DNA from: Eunapius fragilis
Lineage: Eukaryota > Porifera > Demospongiae > Spongillida > Spongillidae
Assembly (NCBI GenBank): GCA_963681505.1
Contig: OY811972.1
Location: 62,001 to 126,000 of the forward strand
Direction of reading: 5' to 3'
DNA: 64,000 nucleotides
Shown: one piece after another, positions 61,001 to 64,000 of the stretch
Layout: each line of letters opens with the position of its first letter
Position numbering within the stretch: position 1 is the first letter of the stretch
Translations under genes and position numbers: made by a program
The notes under the pieces: generated by a model
The model's database searches: none
What the model was told of the DNA's origin: nothing
The model's input: the letters and a program-made list of their open reading frames with translations, nothing else

Positions 61001-63568
61001 TCATATTGCATGTCTCATCAACACCTCGATGCTTAGATAGTCAAAAATTTCCCATAGACATGTATGGGTGGGAACCTACTTTTGAATCGCTTGGTAAACC
61101 CATTCCAAAGCTGGTATGCTAGGGGTGGCATTTAAAACAGATAGAGGAGTGGTTACTGCTATCTTCCATGTGTGCAGTGGGTTACTCATATTGCATGTCA
61201 CATCAACACCTCGATGCTAAGATAGTCAAAAATTTCCCATAGAAATGTATGGGTGGGAACCTACTTTTGAATCGCTTGGTAAACCCATACCAAAGCACGT
61301 ATGCTCGGGGTGGCATTTAAAACAGATAGAGGAGTGGTTACTGCTATCTTCCATGTGTGCAGTGGTTTGCTCATATTGCATGTCTCATCAACACCTCGAT
61401 GCTAAGATAGTCAATATTTCCCTTAGAGTTGTATGGGTGGTTTCCCACAGGAATGTATGGGTGGGAACCTACTTTTGAATCGCTTGGTTAACCCATACCG
61501 AAGCAGCTATGCTCGGGGTGGCATTTAAAACAGATAGAGGAATGGTTACTGCTATCTTCCCAGTGTGCAGTAGATTGCTCATATTGCATGTCTCATCAAC
61601 ACCTCGATGCTAAGATAGACAAAAATTTTCCCATAGAAATGTATGGGTGGGAACCTACTTTTGAATCGCTTGGTAAACCCATACCAAAGCAGAAATGCTC
61701 GGGGTGGCATTAAAAGGAGATAGAGGAGTGGTTACTGCTATCTTCCATGTGTGCAGTTGTTTGCTCATATTGCATGTCTCATCAACACCTCGATGCTAAG
61801 ATAGTTAATATTTCCCTTAGAGATGTATGGGTGGTTTCCCATAGGAATGTATGGGTGGGAACCTACTTTTGAATCACTTGGTTAACCCATACCGAAGCAG
61901 GTATGCTCGGGGTGGCATTTAAAATAAATAGAGGAGTGGTTACTGCTATCTTCCATGTGTGCAGTGGTTTGCTCATATTGCATGTCTCATCAACACCTCG
62001 ATGCTAAGATAGTCAATATTTCCCATAGAGATGTATGGGTGGTTTCCCATAGGAATGTATCGGTGGGAACCTACTTTTGAATCGCTTGGTTAACCCATAC
62101 CGAACCACGTATGCTCGGGGTGGCATTTAAAACAGATAGAAGAGTGGTTACTGCTATCTTCCATGTGTGCAGTGGTTTGTTCATATTGCATGTCTCATCA
62201 ACACCTCGATGCTAAGATAGTAAAAAATTTTCCCATAGAAATGTATGGGTGGAAGATAGTCAATATTTCCCATAGAGATGTATGGGTGGTTTCCCATAGG
62301 AATGTATGGGTGGGAACCTACTTTTGAATCGCTTGGTTAACCCATACCGTAGCTGGTATGCTCGGGGTGGCATTTAAAACAGATAGAGGAGTGGTTACTG
62401 CTATCTTCCATGTGTGCATTGGTTTGCTCATATTGCATGTCTCATCAACACCTCGATGCTAAGATAGTCAAAAATTTCCCATAGAAATGTATGGGTGGGA
62501 ACCTACTTTTGAATCGCTTGGTAAACCCATACCAAAGCAGAAATGCTCGGGGTGGCATTAAAAGGAGATAGAGGAGTGGTTACTGCTATCTTACATGTGT
62601 GCAGTGGTTTACTCATATTGCATGTCTCATCAACACCTCGATGCTAAGATAGTCAATATTTCCCTTAGAGATGTATGGGTGGTTTCACACAAGAATGTAT
62701 GGGTGGGAACCTACTTTTGAATCGCTTGGTTAACCCATACCGAAGCAGGTATGCTCGGGGTGGCATTTAAAACAGATAGAGGAATGGTTACTGCTATCTT
62801 CCAAATGTGCAGTGGTTTGCTCATATTGCATGTCTCATCAACACCTCGATGCTAAGATAGACAAAAATTTTCCCATAGAAATGTATGGGTGGGAACCTAC
62901 TTTTGAATCGCTTGGTAAACCCATACCAAAGCAGGTATGCTCGGGGTTGCATTAAAAGGCGATAGAGGAGTGGTTACTGCTATCTTCCATGTGTGCAGTG
63001 GTTTGCTCATATTGCATGTCTCATCAACACCTCGATGCTAAGATAGTCAATATTTCCCATAGAGATGTATGGGTGGTTTCCCATAGGAATGTATGGGTGG
63101 GAACCTACTTTTGAATCGCTTGGTTAACCCATACCGAAGCTGGTATGCTCGGGGTGGCATTTGAAACAAATAGAGGAATGGTTACTGCTATCTTCCAAGT
63201 GTGCAGTAGTTTGCTCATATTGCATGTCTCATCAACACCTCGATGCTAAGATAGTCAAAAATTTCCCTTAGAAATGTATGGGTGGGAACCTACTTTTGAA
63301 TCGCTTGGTAAACCCATACCAAAGCACGTATGCTCGGGGTGGTATTAAAAACAGATAGAGGAGTGGTTACTGCTATCTTCCAAGTGTGCAGTAGTTTGCT
63401 CATATTGCATGTCTCATCAACACCTCGATGCTAAGATAGTCAAAAATTTCCCATAGAAATGTATGGGTGGGAACCTACTTTTGAATCGCTTGGTAAACCC
63501 ATACCAAAGCTGGTATGCTAGGGGTGGCATTTAAAACAGATAGAGGAGTGGTTACTGCTATCTTTTAT
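58051..63568 (+). repeat. 5518-bp tandem duplication, copy 2
   Basis: It repeats the previous unit with at least three single-base differences I could see: T53706/A59224, G55147/A60665 and G56358/A61876. The joint is a hybrid monomer: A2 marks up to TCTTTTAT at 58050, then TTTGCTC and AATATTTCCC from 58062. The crossover therefore lies in the shared GTGTGCAGTGGTTT. Confidence 0.9.
62241..62301 (+). repeat. Second copy of the truncated monomer
   Basis: Identical structure lies 5518 bp downstream of the first, joint 62252/62253. Its presence in both 5518-bp copies shows that the deletion came before that duplication. Confidence 0.88.
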
Positions 63569-64000
63569 GTGTGCAGTGGTTTACTCATATTGCATGTCTC
63601 ATCAACACCTCGATGCTAAGATAGTCAAAAATTTCCCATAGAAATGTATGGGTGGGAACCTACTTTTGAATCGCTTGGTAAACCCATACCAAAGCAGGTA
63701 TGCTCGGGGTGGCATTATAAGGAGATAGAGGAGTGGTTACCGCTATCTTCCATGTGTGCAGTGGTTTGCTCATATTGCATGTCTCATCAACACCTCGATG
63801 CTAAGATAGTCAATATTTCCCTTAGAGATGTATGGGTGGTTTCCCATAGGAATGTATGGGTGGGAACCTACTTTTGAATCGCTTGGTTAACCCATACCGA
63901 AGCAGGTATGCTCGGGGTGGCATTTAAAACAGATAGAGGAGTGGTTACTGCTATCTTCCATGTGTGCAGTGGTTTGCTCATATTGCATGTCTCATCAACA
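63569..64000 (+). repeat. Array continuing: A1 and B monomers of a 12-mer-type unit
   Basis: After the 5518-bp copy ends, an A1 monomer at 63644 with CATTATAAGG and TTACCGC, then a B at 63852, follow the order seen at 36699 and 45232. The last monomer is cut by the window end. Confidence 0.85.

Larger units (their letters stand above)
1..64000 (+). repeat. Satellite DNA array, about 330 head-to-tail monomers of 185/208 bp
   Basis: The anchor ATGTATGGGTGGG and its near variants recur every 185 or 208 bp from position 110 to 63852, giving about 331 monomer starts. From the total length I estimate about 130 long (208-bp) monomers. All copies are in the same orientation; I found no inverted monomer, no inserted element and no unique sequence. 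Both window edges lie inside the array, so its true limits are not visible. Tandem satellites of this monomer size with higher-order structure are known from centromeres and heterochromatin of plants and animals. The centromeric role is inference, and the family itself is not one I recognise. Confidence 0.97.

Noticed and set aside
1-64000. CRISPR array
   Set aside because: There are no short identical repeats separated by unique spacers; the entire 185-208 bp period is repeated, and it is far too long.
1-64000. CENP-B box or alpha-satellite relationship
   Set aside because: I looked for TTCG followed by the A and CGGG spacing of the CENP-B box in the monomer and found no TTCG. The monomer does not resemble the 171-bp primate family.

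Overview
The whole 64-kb window is one uninterrupted tandem satellite DNA array. I see no gene, RNA gene, transposon, CRISPR array, microsatellite or unique sequence. About 330 monomers lie head to tail, all in the same orientation, from the first base to the last. Monomers near 185 bp in multi-kilobase higher-order repeats (HORs) point to a eukaryotic nuclear genome, in centromeric, pericentromeric or other constitutive heterochromatin. I do not recognise the family and cannot name the organism, or say whether it is plant or animal. The array's completeness suggests a long-read assembly.

There are two monomer families. Type A is 185 bp (about 43% GC by my count of one consensus-like copy). 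Type B is 208 bp; it carries a 24-bp tandem duplication, a 1-bp loss just upstream and linked diagnostic bases (GTTAACCC, CCATACCGAAGC). Period lengths add up exactly from 185, 208 and a few 1-3 bp indels. Most monomers contain two short inverted repeats of 6-bp arms around 6-nt loops, plus an 8-bp inverted repeat joining them.

Monomers form three kinds of block. (i) A 12-mer HOR of 2310-2311 bp fills 296-7227 and 16636-31080 and recurs in parts of 34410-38640, 45047-47172 and 51660-55726; derivatives of 2103 and 2705 bp arose by loss or gain of whole monomers. (ii) An A-A-B-B tetramer of 786 bp lies at 7621-11134 and 31867-33415. (iii) A divergent 'C' block, an 11/12-mer of 2148 and 2358 bp, lies at 11135-16635, with shorter versions at 1-295, 33416-34409 and inside later units. 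The order 12-mer, tetramer or transition, C, 12-mer recurs, so there is a layer above the HOR.

The right half is made of large recent duplications: an 8533-bp offset repeat (36408-44110 and 44941-52643), each copy containing a 2729-bp tandem duplication, then a 5518-bp tandem duplication (52533-58050 and 58051-63568). Shared private variants allow the events to be ordered. Short open frames of up to 77 codons are by-products of the repeat and are not annotated as genes. Block coordinates use the A of ATGTATGGGTGGG as monomer start, a convenience and not a biological boundary.
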